Origin: Cyanobacteriota bacterium
GTDB lineage: Bacteria > Acidobacteriota > Vicinamibacteria > Vicinamibacterales > UBA2999
Assembly: GCA_019752015.1 (NCBI GenBank)
Contig: JAIEMQ010000042.1
Location: forward strand, 26,367-90,366
Length of the DNA stretch: 64,000 nucleotides
Reading direction: 5' to 3'
A model generated the notes under the pieces. The model saw only the letters and a program-made list of their open reading frames with translations. It ran no database searches and was not told where the DNA came from. Below are positions 54,853 through 64,000 of the stretch, one piece after another. Within the stretch, counting starts at the first letter, position 1, and each line of letters begins with the position of its first letter. A program made the position numbers and the translations under genes.

Positions 54853-57800
54853 CTAGGGATTGATCCTGAGCGACTTGACCCGCGTGTTGTTGGTCTCGAG
54901 CAACTCGACCACCACGCTGCCGTTGTCCGACTTCGCAATGAGGTAGTAATAGCCGGTCGCTTGCGACACCGGGAACGTGACGCTCACTGATCCCGCTTCT
55001 TCCGACACGCCTCCAAGCACGCCGACCGTGCGGCTCGACAGCAGCACATCCGACGTATCCCACGTGCCATTGACCGACAGGTAGTAACTCGTCGTCGTGG
55101 TCACGACCGTCGACCCGCCGCCGAGGTTTCGCGTCGTGTCGGTGATCGTGAACGCGACTCCGCGAACCACGGTCGCCGGCGCGGTCAGCGCCGACACCGT
55201 CAGATCGGGACCGATCTTCATGACGGTGCTGGTCCGGTTGTTGTTCGTTTCCAGCAGCTCAACGACGGCGCTGCCGTGATCGGCCTTTGCGATCACGTAG
55301 TAGCTGCCAACCGCCGTCGCCGCGGGAATCGTCAGCGGCGTGCTGACATTGCTGTCCTGTCCGCCATTCAGATCCGGAACCCCGCGTGTGCCGAGCAACA
55401 CGTCGCCGGCATCGAGCGCGGTGTTCGCAGACAGGTAGAACGACGTCTGCGTCGCTGCCGCGGTGCCGCCGCCCTGGTTGCCGGTCGTGTCGAGGACGTT
55501 GACAAGGCCGCCGGCCGCCGCGAGGGCGGGGACCTCGAGATATGCCACCACGAGATCAGGGCCTACGTCGATCTTCACCTTCTTCAGGTTGTTGGTCTCG
55601 CTCGTTTCCGCAATCTCTTGCGCATCGTCGGCGTTCGCGATCAGCCAGTACGAACCGGTGACGGCCGCCGGGATCGTCAACGTCACCGTCGCCGCGCTCA
55701 CCGTGCCCGCGTCGAGATACGGCGTCGCGCGCGATCCGAGCAGCATGTCTGACGGATCGAGCGTCTGGTTCGATGAGAAGTAATACCGCGTCACCGCGGC
55801 ATCCGCGTCGGCCGCGCCAAGATTCGCCGTCGTCTCGTTGACCACGATCGACTGGCCGGCGCCGGCGTTCGCGGGCGCCGTCAACACGGTCACGGACAAG
55901 TCCGCGCCAATCTTCACTGCCGCGCTGATCTTGACGTTGTTGGTCTCGAGATACTCGGTGACCCAGCCATCGTGATCCGCCTGCGCCAGCACGTAATACG
56001 TGCCGACCGGCGTTGACGCCGGAATCGCGAGAGATGTCGACGCCACATCCATGGCGCCGCCATTCAAGTTCGCGATGGTGCGCGAACCCAGCAGCAGATC
56101 CGCTCCATCAAGCGTCGTGTTGAAGGACAAGTAGAACGCGGTCACCGTCGAGCCGACGGCGGTCGCGCCCTGGTTCTTCGTCGTGTCGGTGACCACGATC
56201 GGCTCACCCGCCGCCGCTGTCGACGGCGCGGTCAACGCCGTCACGAGCAGGTCGGGGCCGATGTTGATCCGCGCCGACGACGGCTTGTGGTTGTTGGTGT
56301 CGTTGGTTTCGACGATGGCCGCATTCCAGTCAGCCTTGCCGATCACGTAGTAGCTGCCGGGGGCGACCGATGCAGGAATCGCGAGCGAGGTCGCGAGCGG
56401 GGCCTGGCCGCCGGGAGTGAGCACGCCGATCGGCTGCTCGCCGAGAAACACATCATCCGGGCTGATCGCGGAGTTGAGCGACAGGTAGAAACCGGTCAGC
56501 GAATTGAGCGCCATGCCCGCGCCCTGATTGCGCGTCGTCGAATTGGCGACGATCGCTGTGCCAGGTGTCCCCAGCGCCGGCACGGTGAGCGCGGAGATCG
56601 TGAGATCCGGCGCGGGATCATCACTGGTGATGGTGACCGTGGCGACCGACGGCGAGCCGGCAGTGTATGCCGCCGTCGCATCGATGTTCACGACGACCGT
56701 TTCCGGCAGCTCGTGGTACGGATCGTCGAGCGGCGTCACCACGACCGTGGCGTCCACAGCGCCCTCAGGGATCGTGACGAAGCCGGACAACGGTACGAAG
56801 TCGACGCCGGACGCGGCCGTGCCCGAGACGGTGTACGCCACCGTGAGCGCCGCGGTGGTATCGCCGCTGCGGGTGAACCGCAGCGTGCCGGTGGAAAGGC
56901 CCGCTTCGGATGCCGAGTCGTCATCCGCCGTGACGCGTACGACCGGCAACGCCGCCGGTGTGGGCGCGTCGATGACCAGCGCGTAGGTCTGCGGGCCCTG
57001 CGGAATGTTGTAACCGCGAACGTTGACCGTCCACGTGCCGGCCGCCGCCGAAAAGATGTAGGCGTTCTCGACGTTGTTGAGACGATCGGCGGATCCGCCG
57101 GCTGCCGACCATCCACCCGTAAAGACGTTGCCTCTGTAGATCGTTCCATCGGGAGCCACGACCTCGAGATCGAGGTCGTTGACCAGGCTCGTCTGAGCGG
57201 ACGTCGACGCCGCAAAGTCCGTCCACGCCAGCGTGATCTTCAGCGGCGATCCGGACGCCGTCACTTCGACGTCGTATGACGCAAACAGGCCCGTCGACAG
57301 CTGCGCCGATTCGTCGAAGAACAGGTCGCTGCCGTCAGTCGCGTTCACGAGATCGACACGGCCCCAGCCTTCATGCGCGTTCGGGATCGGGAAGAAGTTG
57401 TCGGGCACGCCGTCGTTGTTCTCATCGAGCAGATCGACGGCCGAATTGATCAATGCCGCCTTGACGAGCGCTGCGCTCGCCTCGTGGCCGCGGCTCTTCA
57501 AATAGAAGTCGCGAACCACCGCGGCGCCGCCGGCCACGAGCGGCGCGGCCATCGAGGTGCCGCCCATGTATTTGTAGGTGGAGCTGGCCGGGAATCCCCA
57601 CCCGTCGTATTGGAAGGTTCCGTTGACGGGATTCGGCGAGCCGTCGTAGCCCTGCTGGAATGGATCCGCGTAGCCGGACAGGTTCCACGTGCCGGGCGCC
57701 ACGACGTCAGGCTTGATGCGGCCGTCGATCGTCGGACCGCGGCTGCTGAACGCGGCCATCTGTTCCGCGTTGCCGGCGCTCGGATCGTCCCGGATCGGAT

Positions 57801-59094
57801 TGGCCGTGTACCGATCCGGCCACGCCGCGCCCCAGGTGAAGATGTTGTTCTGCCCACCCTGCGCGGCGCACGTGGTGTAGCCGAGCGACGCATCGCAGTC
57901 GTAATGCGACTGGCGATCGTTCTCGCTGGCGCCCACCGTGATCACGTTCTTCGCGGTGCCGGGCGCGTTGATCGACGTGCCGTCGATGACGCCGTCGGCA
58001 TCGGCATCACTGCCGGAGTTGCCCGCCGAGAACACGACCGTGAGATCGCGGTGCGACCACACGAACGCGTCGGTGTTGGCGCTGTCGGCCGTATACGCGC
58101 CGGCCACTTCGGCGCCCCATGAATCCGAGTGGACGCGGGCGCTTTGCTGATACGCCTCGCCGTAAAGATCGCCGACGTTGTCGGGAATGCCGACGAGATA
58201 GTAGCCATCGGTCACTCCGAAGAAGAGGCTGCACAAGAGCGACGGGACCGCGTAGTTTTCGATCGCCTGGAAGACGAGGTTCGCCGCCGGCGCCGTGCCG
58301 CGTCCCTGGCCCGCGCCGTTGCCGGCGCCGAGCGCGGCCGTCGTCACGTGCGTGCCGTGACCGCTGTCCACATCACGGGGGCCGTCGTTGGCAATCGTCT
58401 CGTAGCAGAAATCCGGCGTGCCGGGCCAATTGAAGATCGACGAGATTCGCGCCGGCGCGATGTCGGGATGCGCGCCCTCGAACGTGCCGGTGCCAAGGCC
58501 CGTGTCGGCAATCGCGATGGTCTGCGACGAGCCGTCGTAGCCGTTGGCGTTGGCCGCGTTGCTGCCCATGATCGCGCCGCCGCCGAATTCGTTGTGCTTG
58601 ATGCGCGGCGCGAAGTTTTCAATCGAGGCGACGCCGTCGATGCCGGTCAGCAGCTCGAGCATCGCCGAGTCGGCAACGATCATCAGCTGCGATCCGCGGC
58701 GTTGCACCTGCACGCCTGCGCCGCGCAACGCCGCTTCCACGTTGGCCGGCATCGCGCCACGATCGATACGCACGACATACGGCAGCGAGCCGTTGCGCCG
58801 CAGGCGCGGAGCAAGTTTGCGATCGGCGCGAAGCGCCTCGACGGCGGTCACAAACGCGAGGCGGCGCACACGCGCCGCCTCATCGGGACTCATCCGCGCG
58901 CGGAACGCGAACTGGGGCACGTAATCTTCGAGCTCGGCGCCGGCCGCGGTGAGCTGCGCCTTCCATCTGTCGAGCACGGGCCCGCGCAACTGCACCAGAT
59001 ACTCGCGTGACGACGACTGCTTGCCCTCAACGACGACAAGGCACGCAATCGCCACGACGCAGACGAAGAACCCGCCGGCCAGAGCTCGACGCAT
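54853..59094 (-). CDS. Secreted subtilisin-family protease with Calx-beta and five CARDB repeats
   Basis: About 1413 residues. Signal peptide, propeptide (YLVQLRGPVLDRWKAQL), then the S8 catalytic domain: Asp in IADTGLGTG (about 196), His in GHGTHV (about 247), Ser in GGTSMAAPLVAGG (about 500). A P-domain/CUB-like region, a Calx-beta domain (about 775-860) and five repeats of about 115 residues, each opening PDL-V/T-x-x-L-x-A/V-P and ending with an ETNN segment (CARDB). No anchor or Por tail is evident. ATG 59094, with GAGG 8 nt upstream, is preferred to TTG 59118. Confidence 0.9.
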   Translation of the reverse strand: MRRALAGGFFVCVVAIACLVVVEGKQSSSREYLVQLRGPVLDRWKAQLTAAGAELEDYVPQFAFRARMSPDEAARVRRLAFVTAVEALRADRKLAPRLRRNGSLPYVVRIDRGAMPANVEAALRGAGVQVQRRGSQLMIVADSAMLELLTGIDGVASIENFAPRIKHNEFGGGAIMGSNAANANGYDGSSQTIAIADTGLGTGTFEGAHPDIAPARISSIFNWPGTPDFCYETIANDGPRDVDSGHGTHVTTAALGAGNGAGQGRGTAPAANLVFQAIENYAVPSLLCSLFFGVTDGYYLVGIPDNVGDLYGEAYQQSARVHSDSWGAEVAGAYTADSANTDAFVWSHRDLTVVFSAGNSGSDADADGVIDGTSINAPGTAKNVITVGASENDRQSHYDCDASLGYTTCAAQGGQNNIFTWGAAWPDRYTANPIRDDPSAGNAEQMAAFSSRGPTIDGRIKPDVVAPGTWNLSGYADPFQQGYDGSPNPVNGTFQYDGWGFPASSTYKYMGGTSMAAPLVAGGAAVVRDFYLKSRGHEASAALVKAALINSAVDLLDENNDGVPDNFFPIPNAHEGWGRVDLVNATDGSDLFFDESAQLSTGLFASYDVEVTASGSPLKITLAWTDFAASTSAQTSLVNDLDLEVVAPDGTIYRGNVFTGGWSAAGGSADRLNNVENAYIFSAAAGTWTVNVRGYNIPQGPQTYALVIDAPTPAALPVVRVTADDDSASEAGLSTGTLRFTRSGDTTAALTVAYTVSGTAASGVDFVPLSGFVTIPEGAVDATVVVTPLDDPYHELPETVVVNIDATAAYTAGSPSVATVTITSDDPAPDLTISALTVPALGTPGTAIVANSTTRNQGAGMALNSLTGFYLSLNSAISPDDVFLGEQPIGVLTPGGQAPLATSLAIPASVAPGSYYVIGKADWNAAIVETNDTNNHKPSSARINIGPDLLVTALTAPSTAAAGEPIVVTDTTKNQGATAVGSTVTAFYLSFNTTLDGADLLLGSRTIANLNGGAMDVASTSLAIPASTPVGTYYVLAQADHDGWVTEYLETNNVKISAAVKIGADLSVTVLTAPANAGAGQSIVVNETTANLGAADADAAVTRYYFSSNQTLDPSDMLLGSRATPYLDAGTVSAATVTLTIPAAVTGSYWLIANADDAQEIAETSETNNLKKVKIDVGPDLVVAYLEVPALAAAGGLVNVLDTTGNQGGGTAAATQTSFYLSANTALDAGDVLLGTRGVPDLNGGQDSNVSTPLTIPAATAVGSYYVIAKADHGSAVVELLETNNNRTSTVMKIGPDLTVSALTAPATVVRGVAFTITDTTRNLGGGSTVVTTTTSYYLSVNGTWDTSDVLLSSRTVGVLGGVSEEAGSVSVTFPVSQATGYYYLIAKSDNGSVVVELLETNNTRVKSLRINP

Positions 59095-59308
59095 AAGGGA
59101 GACCTCAGAGCTCTTCAACCGCTATGCCACGGCCGGGCACACGCCGCGGAATGCAGTGAACAGACTCCAACGCGCAGAAGCCCGGCTTATGCGTTCTCAG
59201 CTTGGAACAGGGCTAACGGAGTTGTACGGAGTCATTTGGGGCATTCGCCATAGCCGTACCCGGCAAAAATTGCAGTTTTTGCAGATTTTGATCGTCAGTT
59301 TACATTTT

Positions 59309-59339
59309 TTGACCTCAATACGCCGTTTCGATAGGTCAA
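59309..59339. promoter_or_regulatory. Inverted repeat upstream of glutamine synthetase III
   Basis: TTGACCT (59309-59315) and AGGTCAA (59333-59339), 17 bp apart, in an AT-rich stretch just upstream of the glnN promoter. Candidate regulator site. The rest of 59095-59308 has nothing recognisable. Confidence 0.45.
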
Positions 59340-59342
59340 ATC

Positions 59343-59399
59343 TTGCAAAGTGATAGTCGATCAAGCATACTAGTGCATTCTTCGCCGTCAAAGACGGCG
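59343..59399 (+). promoter_or_regulatory. Promoter and leader hairpin of glutamine synthetase III
   Basis: TTGCAA (59343-59348), 17 bp, CATACT (59366-59371). The predicted leader carries a perfect hairpin CGCCGTC-AAA-GACGGCG (59383-59399) before the ribosome site AGGAG. Confidence 0.5.
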
Positions 59400-59423
59400 T
59401 TCATATACAGAGGAGTCAGACCA

Positions 59424-61604
59424 ATGGGATCCGCAGCACTCGGCGAAGCGATTAAAGGCATCCGCAGTTGGGCCATGAACGAAGGGCGCGTCATCCAGAC
59501 GCCCGCGAACGTCAAGGACACCTTTGGCGCGCGCGTCTTCAACGACAAGGTCCAGCAGGCGCGCCTGCCGAAGCCGGTCTACACCTCGCTGCGCAACACC
59601 ATGACGCAGGGCAAGGCCCTCGACATTTCAACCGCTGACGCCGTGGCGTCCGCACTGAAGGATTGGGCCGTCGAGAACGGCGCCTCGCACTTCACGCACT
59701 GGTTCCAGCCGCTGACCGGCATCACGGCGGAAAAGCATGACGCGTTCTACGGACCGACCGCCGACGGCCGCGCGCTCGCGGAGTTCAGCGGCAAGGAGCT
59801 GGTGCGCGGCGAGCCCGATGCGTCGAGTTTCCCGTCCGGCGGCATGCGCAGCACCTTCGAGGCCCGCGGCTACACGGCGTGGGATCCGACCAGCCCGCCG
59901 TGGCTGCTCGTCAACAACAACAGCGTCACGCTCGTCATCCCCACCGCCTTCGTCAGCTGGACCGGCGTGGCGCTCGACAAGAAGACGCCGCTCCTTCGAT
60001 CGATGGAAGCGTTGTCGGCGCAGGCCGTTCGCGTGTTGAAGCTGTTCGGCTCGAGCGCGTCGCGCGTCACCGCGACGTGCGGGCCGGAGCAGGAGTACTT
60101 CCTGATCGACAGCAACTTTTACTTCGCGCGTCCCGATCTGCTGAACGCCGGCCGCACGCTATTCGGCGCGCGTCCACCGAAAGGCCAGGAGCTCGAGGAT
60201 CAGTACTTCGGATCGATCCCGGAGCGCGTGCTCGCGTTCATGGCCGATGTGGAATCGGAGCTCTACAAGGTCGGCGTGCCGATCAAGACGCGTCACAACG
60301 AAGTGGCGCCGTCGCAGTACGAAGTTGCGCCGATCTTCGAGAGCGCCAATGTCGCCACCGATCATCAGATGATGACCATGGAGACGATGAAGCGCGTCGC
60401 CCCGAAGTACGGTCTCGCCTGCCTCGTTCACGAGAAGCCGTTTGCCGGCGTCAACGGATCCGGCAAGCACCTCAACTGGAGCATCGGCGACGATCTCGGC
60501 AACAACCTGCTCGGACCGGGCGACACGCCGCACCAGAACATGCAATTCCTGTTTTTCTGCACGGCGGTGATCCGCGCCGTCGACGTCTGGCAGGGCCTGC
60601 TCCGCTACAGCATTGCCCACGCCGGCAACGATCATCGTCTTGGCGCCAACGAAGCGCCGCCGGCGATCCTGTCGGTGTTCCTCGGCGACATGCTCACCGA
60701 CATCTTCGAGCAGGTCGAAAAGGCCGGCGAAGCGAAGAGCACCAAGACCGGCGGCATGCTCGACATCGGCGTCGGCGCGCTGCCGAAGCTGCCGCGCGAT
60801 GCCGGCGATCGCAACCGCACCTCGCCGTTCGCGTTCACCGGCAACAAGTTCGAGTTCCGCGCGGTCGGCTCGACGCAGAACGTCGGCCTGCCCGCGACCT
60901 GTCTCAACGTCGCGGTCTGCGAATCGCTCGACGCGCTCGGCACCGAGCTCGAGAATCGCCTGAAGAAGGGCGAGAAGCTCGAAGACGCGGTCAAGGCGAT
61001 CCTCAAGGCGACGATCAAGAAGCACAAGCGGATCATCTTCAACGGCAACGGCTACTCCGCGGAATGGCAGAAGGAAGCCGGCAAGCGCGGGCTGCTCAAT
61101 CTGAAGAACACTGTTGATGCGCTGCCCGAAGTGATCAAGCCCGAAGTGGTCAAGGCCTTCGAGAAGTACAAGGTCCTGACCGAGGCGGAGCTGCACGCGC
61201 GCTACGAGATCAGCCTCGAGACCTATAACAAGACCATCAACATCGAGGCGCAGCTGATGGCGTTGATGGCCAGCCGCTATATCCTGCCGGCGGCGCTCGA
61301 GGGTGTGAAAAATGTGGCGCAGAGCGTGGCGGCGGCGAAGGCGGCCGGCGTGCCGAGCAGGGAAGGCAAGAAGCACCTGACCCAGCTGGTCAGGCTGGTC
61401 GACGCGTTCAAGGCGCAGACCGACAAGCTCGAAGCGGCGGCCGCGCACGTCGGCGGCGCCGCCGACAAGCATGCGAAGTACATGCGCGACACGGTGGTGC
61501 CCGCGATGGTCAAGCTGCGCGAGATCGGCGATCAGCTCGAGCTCGTGACGCCGCACCAGGTCTGGCCGTTGCCGACGTATCGGGAAATGCTGTTCGTGAA
61601 GTAA
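59424..61604 (+). CDS. glnN: Type III glutamine synthetase
   Basis: ATP-dependent synthesis of glutamine from glutamate and ammonia. 726 residues, the normal length of GSIII and far larger than GSI. Conserved: [11 protein letters not shown] (metal-binding Glu), [25 protein letters not shown], and [23 protein letters not shown] 59424 has AGGAG 8 nt upstream; the open frame further upstream covers the promoter. Together with gdhA gives two ammonia-handling routes in the window. Confidence 0.97.
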   Translation: MGSAALGEAIKGIRSWAMNEGRVIQTPANVKDTFGARVFNDKVQQARLPKPVYTSLRNTMTQGKALDISTADAVASALKDWAVENGASHFTHWFQPLTGITAEKHDAFYGPTADGRALAEFSGKELVRGEPDASSFPSGGMRSTFEARGYTAWDPTSPPWLLVNNNSVTLVIPTAFVSWTGVALDKKTPLLRSMEALSAQAVRVLKLFGSSASRVTATCGPEQEYFLIDSNFYFARPDLLNAGRTLFGARPPKGQELEDQYFGSIPERVLAFMADVESELYKVGVPIKTRHNEVAPSQYEVAPIFESANVATDHQMMTMETMKRVAPKYGLACLVHEKPFAGVNGSGKHLNWSIGDDLGNNLLGPGDTPHQNMQFLFFCTAVIRAVDVWQGLLRYSIAHAGNDHRLGANEAPPAILSVFLGDMLTDIFEQVEKAGEAKSTKTGGMLDIGVGALPKLPRDAGDRNRTSPFAFTGNKFEFRAVGSTQNVGLPATCLNVAVCESLDALGTELENRLKKGEKLEDAVKAILKATIKKHKRIIFNGNGYSAEWQKEAGKRGLLNLKNTVDALPEVIKPEVVKAFEKYKVLTEAELHARYEISLETYNKTINIEAQLMALMASRYILPAALEGVKNVAQSVAAAKAAGVPSREGKKHLTQLVRLVDAFKAQTDKLEAAAAHVGGAADKHAKYMRDTVVPAMVKLREIGDQLELVTPHQVWPLPTYREMLFVK

Positions 61605-61619
61605 GGTCTTAGCGTCCTT

Positions 61620-61683
61620 GTTTGGAGAGCGGGTGCTTCAGCACCCGCTGTCAGCGACGGCTGAAGCCGTCGCTCTCCAAACG
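61620..61683. repeat. Composite palindromic repeat, family D
   Basis: GTTTGGAGAGCG (61620-61631) and CGCTCTCCAAAC (61671-61682) bracket two internal palindromes, GCGGGTGCTTCAGCACCCGC and GCGACGGCTGAAGCCGTCGC. It lies between glnN and the glycosyltransferase gene. Its right end recurs at 62986-63013. Confidence 0.8.
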
Positions 61684-61694
61684 AGGCGCTTCCA

Positions 61695-63860
61695 ATGCAC
61701 GCGCTAATCATCTTCGCGGTCGCCCTGACCGTCCGGCTCATTCACATGTGGCAACTGCAGGGCACGCCGTTCTTCGACGTCCTGCTCGGCGATGCCAACG
61801 GCTACGACAAATGGGCGCAGCGTCTCGCGGCCGGCGACTGGATCGGCACCGACGTGTTCTACCAGGCGCCGCTCTATCCGTACTTCCTTGGCAGCCTCTA
61901 TGCGCTCGTCGGCCGCGACCTGCTGCTCGTGCGCATCATCCAGGCGGTGATCGGATCGGCGTCGTGCGTGCTGCTCGGTCTCGCCGCCGAGAAGCTTGTC
62001 TCGCCGAAGCCCGAGGGCGAAGGCGGATTTTCGACGCGGGTCGGATTGATCGCCGGCCTCGCCCTGGCGCTCTGGGCGCCGGCGATTTTCTTCGACAGCC
62101 TGCTGCAGAAATCCGTCCTCGACATGTTTTTCATGTGTTTGTCGCTGTGGCTGATCGCAAGGATCCTTGGTCCGCCTGAAGGCGGACCCTCACAGGCAAT
62201 CCAGCGGGGGTCCGGACCCTCACAGGAAACCCAGTGGGGGTCCGGCTTCAGCCGGACCATCTGGTTGTCGCTCGGCATGTCGATGGCCGCGCTCTCACTC
62301 TCCCGAGAAAATGGATTGCTGCTGATCGGCGTCGTGGCCGTGTGGTTATGGTTTCTCAACAGGCGCGGCGTGTGGCTCTTCGCCGCCGGCCTCGCGATCG
62401 TGTTTGCGCCCGTCGTCGCGCGCAATTATTCCGTCGACGGCGGCTTCTATCTCACGACGTCGCAGTTCGGATCGAACTTCTACATCGGCAACAATCCGAA
62501 CGCCGACGGCACCTATGCGTCGATTCGTTTCGGGCGCGGCGCGCCGGAATTCGAGCGGCTCGACGCGAAGGACGTGGCCGAGGAATCGGCCGGCCGGGCG
62601 CTTTCGGCGTCGGAAGTCTCGAGCTTCTGGACCGGGCGCGCGATCGATTACATCACGTCCGAGCCGCTGTCGTGGCTGAAGCTCACCGGCCGCAAGATCC
62701 TGCTGCTCTTCAACCGCACAGAGATGCTCGACACCGAGGCGCAGGAAAGCTACGAAGAATTTTCGGTGGTGCTGCGCGGACTCGCGTGGGTGACGCACTT
62801 CGGATTGCTGGTGCCGCTGGCCGTCGCCGGCGTGATCCTGACCTGGCCCGATCGGCGGCGGTTGTGGATCGTGCACGCGCTGGCGCTGACTTATGCGATC
62901 AGCGTCGTGATGTTTTTCGTGTTCGCGCGGTACCGGTATCCGCTGGTGCCGTTCCTGATTCTCTTTGCTGCTGCCATCGTTCATCGACCCCTGAAGGGCT
63001 CGCTCTCCAAACGTCAGCAATTCGTTGCAGCCGCCACGGTCATCGCGATCGCCATCTTTGCCAATGTTCCAGTGTTGTCCTCGACGCTCATGCGATCGAT
63101 CACCGAGAACAATCTCGGCACGGCGCTGCTGGAAAAAGGCCGCTACGACGAGGCGATCGCGCACAACGAGCGATCGATCGCGCTGCGGCCGGACTATGCG
63201 CCCGGCTACAACAATCTTGGCGCCGCACTGCGGGCCGCCGGCCGGCTCGACGAAGCGGTCGCGCGCTATCGCCAGGCGCTCGAGATCAAGCCCGACTTCG
63301 CGAGCGCCAGCTACAACCTTGCCAACGCGCTGCTCGAACAGGGCAAGGCCGTGGATTCCGCCGCCAGCTTCCGCCGCGCCATCGAACAGAACCCGAATTC
63401 GGTCGAGGCGCACAACAATCTCGGCATCGCGCTCGCCAACAAGGGCGACGCCGCCGGCGCCATCGCCTCGTTCCGCAACGCGCTGGCCGTCGACGATCGA
63501 TCCGTCAACGCGCATCGCAACCTCGGCAACATGCTGATCGACGCCGGACGGCGCGACGAAGGCCTGGCGCATCTCGAACGCGCCGCCGCCCTCGCGCCGT
63601 CAGAGCCCGAAGCCGTCTACGACATCGGCACGGTGCTGTTGCAGGAACAGAAGCTCGCCGCGGCCGCGGCGCGATTCCAGGCGGCGCTGAAGATTCGTCC
63701 AGACTGGGCCGAGGCCCACAACAACCTCGGCATCGCGCTCGCGTCGCAAGGACGAATCGCCGAAGCGCTCACCTACTTCGAACGCGCGGTTGAACTCAAT
63801 CCGTCCCTGCAGGACGCGCGCGCCAATCGCGATCAGGCCCGCGCGGCGCTAAAACAATAA
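61695..63860 (+). CDS. Polytopic membrane glycosyltransferase-like protein with C-terminal TPR repeats
   Basis: 721 residues. The N-terminal half is a GT39/PMT-like membrane region starting MHALIIFAVALTVRLIH, with GDANGYDKWAQRL holding the acidic pair of the first loop and about ten helices to residue 460. The C-terminal part (about 475-715) has seven TPR units (GTALLEKGRYDEAIAHNERS, ALRAAGRLDEAVARYRQALE and so on). It probably transfers sugar from a polyprenyl donor in the periplasm; substrate unknown. Four palindromic repeats lie inside it in frame, adding loop residues near 99-111, 158-189 and 430-440. Confidence 0.82.
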   Translation: MHALIIFAVALTVRLIHMWQLQGTPFFDVLLGDANGYDKWAQRLAAGDWIGTDVFYQAPLYPYFLGSLYALVGRDLLLVRIIQAVIGSASCVLLGLAAEKLVSPKPEGEGGFSTRVGLIAGLALALWAPAIFFDSLLQKSVLDMFFMCLSLWLIARILGPPEGGPSQAIQRGSGPSQETQWGSGFSRTIWLSLGMSMAALSLSRENGLLLIGVVAVWLWFLNRRGVWLFAAGLAIVFAPVVARNYSVDGGFYLTTSQFGSNFYIGNNPNADGTYASIRFGRGAPEFERLDAKDVAEESAGRALSASEVSSFWTGRAIDYITSEPLSWLKLTGRKILLLFNRTEMLDTEAQESYEEFSVVLRGLAWVTHFGLLVPLAVAGVILTWPDRRRLWIVHALALTYAISVVMFFVFARYRYPLVPFLILFAAAIVHRPLKGSLSKRQQFVAAATVIAIAIFANVPVLSSTLMRSITENNLGTALLEKGRYDEAIAHNERSIALRPDYAPGYNNLGAALRAAGRLDEAVARYRQALEIKPDFASASYNLANALLEQGKAVDSAASFRRAIEQNPNSVEAHNNLGIALANKGDAAGAIASFRNALAVDDRSVNAHRNLGNMLIDAGRRDEGLAHLERAAALAPSEPEAVYDIGTVLLQEQKLAAAAARFQAALKIRPDWAEAHNNLGIALASQGRIAEALTYFERAVELNPSLQDARANRDQARAALKQ
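61992..62027. repeat. Protein-embedded repeat, family B (inverted copy)
   Basis: Reverse complement reads TCCGCCTTCGCCC, variable tip, GGCTTCGGCGAGACA, matching 14957-15000. In frame in the glycosyltransferase gene. Confidence 0.75.
62169..62260. repeat. Protein-embedded family C repeats, two or three units
   Basis: GGTCCGCCTGAAGGCGGACC + CTCACAGG (62169-62197), then a GGGGGTCCGGACCCTCACAGG unit, then GGGGGTCCGGCTTCAGCCGGACC. Encodes the Gly/Pro/Ser/Gln-rich loop at residues 158-189. Confidence 0.75.
62986..63013. repeat. Protein-embedded repeat, family D (partial)
   Basis: CCCCTGAAGGGG-like palindrome followed by CGCTCTCCAAACG, the right end of 61620-61683. In frame. Confidence 0.6.
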
Positions 63861-63889
63861 CAAAGAACAAATTACAAAGAACAAAAAAA

Positions 63890-63921
63890 GGAGCGGGCCC
63901 CCCTTTCGAAGAACCCGCTCC
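63890..63921 (-). terminator. Intrinsic terminator
   Basis: Stem GGAGCGGG / CCCGCTCC. On the minus strand it is followed by a run of seven T, a classical terminator for the leftward gene entering from the right edge; it may also stop the rightward glycosyltransferase transcript. Confidence 0.7.
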
Positions 63922-63947
63922 GGTTAGGGCTCACCACAAAATAAAGT

Positions 63948-64000
63948 TTACTTTTCATGCGGCCTGAGCGTGTAGTTCCATTGCGGCAGCGTGCGATGTG
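63948..64000 (-). CDS. C-terminal tail of a leftward gene (partial)
   Basis: Minus strand reads ...HRTLPQWNYTLRPHEK and stops at TAA (63948-63950), followed by the terminator above. Only 16 residues are visible, so no function can be given. Confidence 0.45.
   Translation of the reverse strand, partial: HRTLPQWNYTLRPHEK

Overview
The window is high-GC DNA that reads like a chromosome segment of an Acidobacteriota bacterium, possibly class Vicinamibacteria. The signs are an acidobacterial-type duplicated orphan permease (ADOP/MacB-like), Oar-like TonB receptors with a carboxypeptidase-regulatory-like N-terminal domain, a type III glutamine synthetase, lpx genes (so an outer membrane is present), and many secreted proteases, lipoproteins and cytochromes. 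The assignment is inferred from gene families; no rRNA or tRNA gene was seen.

Layout. 1-7.5 kb: the end of a GMC oxidoreductase, a beta-repeat protein, a two-domain cyclophilin with an apparent frameshift, an ExeA-like ATPase with a SPOR tail, and rsgA. 7-16.7 kb: an internally deleted ADOP permease next to an intact one, two alpha/beta hydrolases, a TerC protein, a thioredoxin-like ferredoxin, glutamate dehydrogenase, and a haem/copper/TPR protein. 16.7-25.3 kb: one intact and one broken TonB receptor, typA, fmdB, a cytochrome c, and a TetR regulator divergent from a cupin-SnoaL operon with a clear operator. 25.3-38.6 kb: pyrophosphatase, a copper cluster (copZ-copA-csoR), an M49-type lipoprotein peptidase, yqgE, thioesterase, RraA-like aldolase, a PEP-mutase-family enzyme, nucleotidyltransferase, queG and aconitase. 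38.6-42.2 kb: a decayed island with a scrambled OpuC relic, a group II intron reverse-transcriptase relic, an intact TacA/TacT-like toxin-antitoxin pair and an amidase fragment. 42.2-54 kb: a leftward series with a secreted matrixin-like protease trio, lpxB, an M16 protease pair, lpxD, a probable Mit_KHE1-like membrane protein, an S1/P1-like hydrolase, a DUF457 membrane protein and an acyl-CoA ligase. 54-64 kb: an SGNH lipoprotein, a large subtilisin with five CARDB repeats, glutamine synthetase III, a membrane glycosyltransferase with TPRs, and the tail of one more leftward gene.

Two cross-cutting patterns stand out. First, several families of short palindromic repeats sit inside protein genes without breaking the reading frame (cyclophilin, aconitase, CopA, the haem/TPR protein and the glycosyltransferase). 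Copies share conserved ends with variable centres, and some also occur between genes. They resemble in principle the protein-embedded palindromic elements of Rickettsia. Second, many genes have a TANNNT box 5-7 nt before the start codon, which predicts widespread leaderless transcription.

Most intact genes are ordinary housekeeping or envelope functions. Nitrogen assimilation (GDH, GSIII), copper homeostasis, lipid A synthesis and protein secretion or turnover are the main themes. Several genes are remnants left by large internal deletions.
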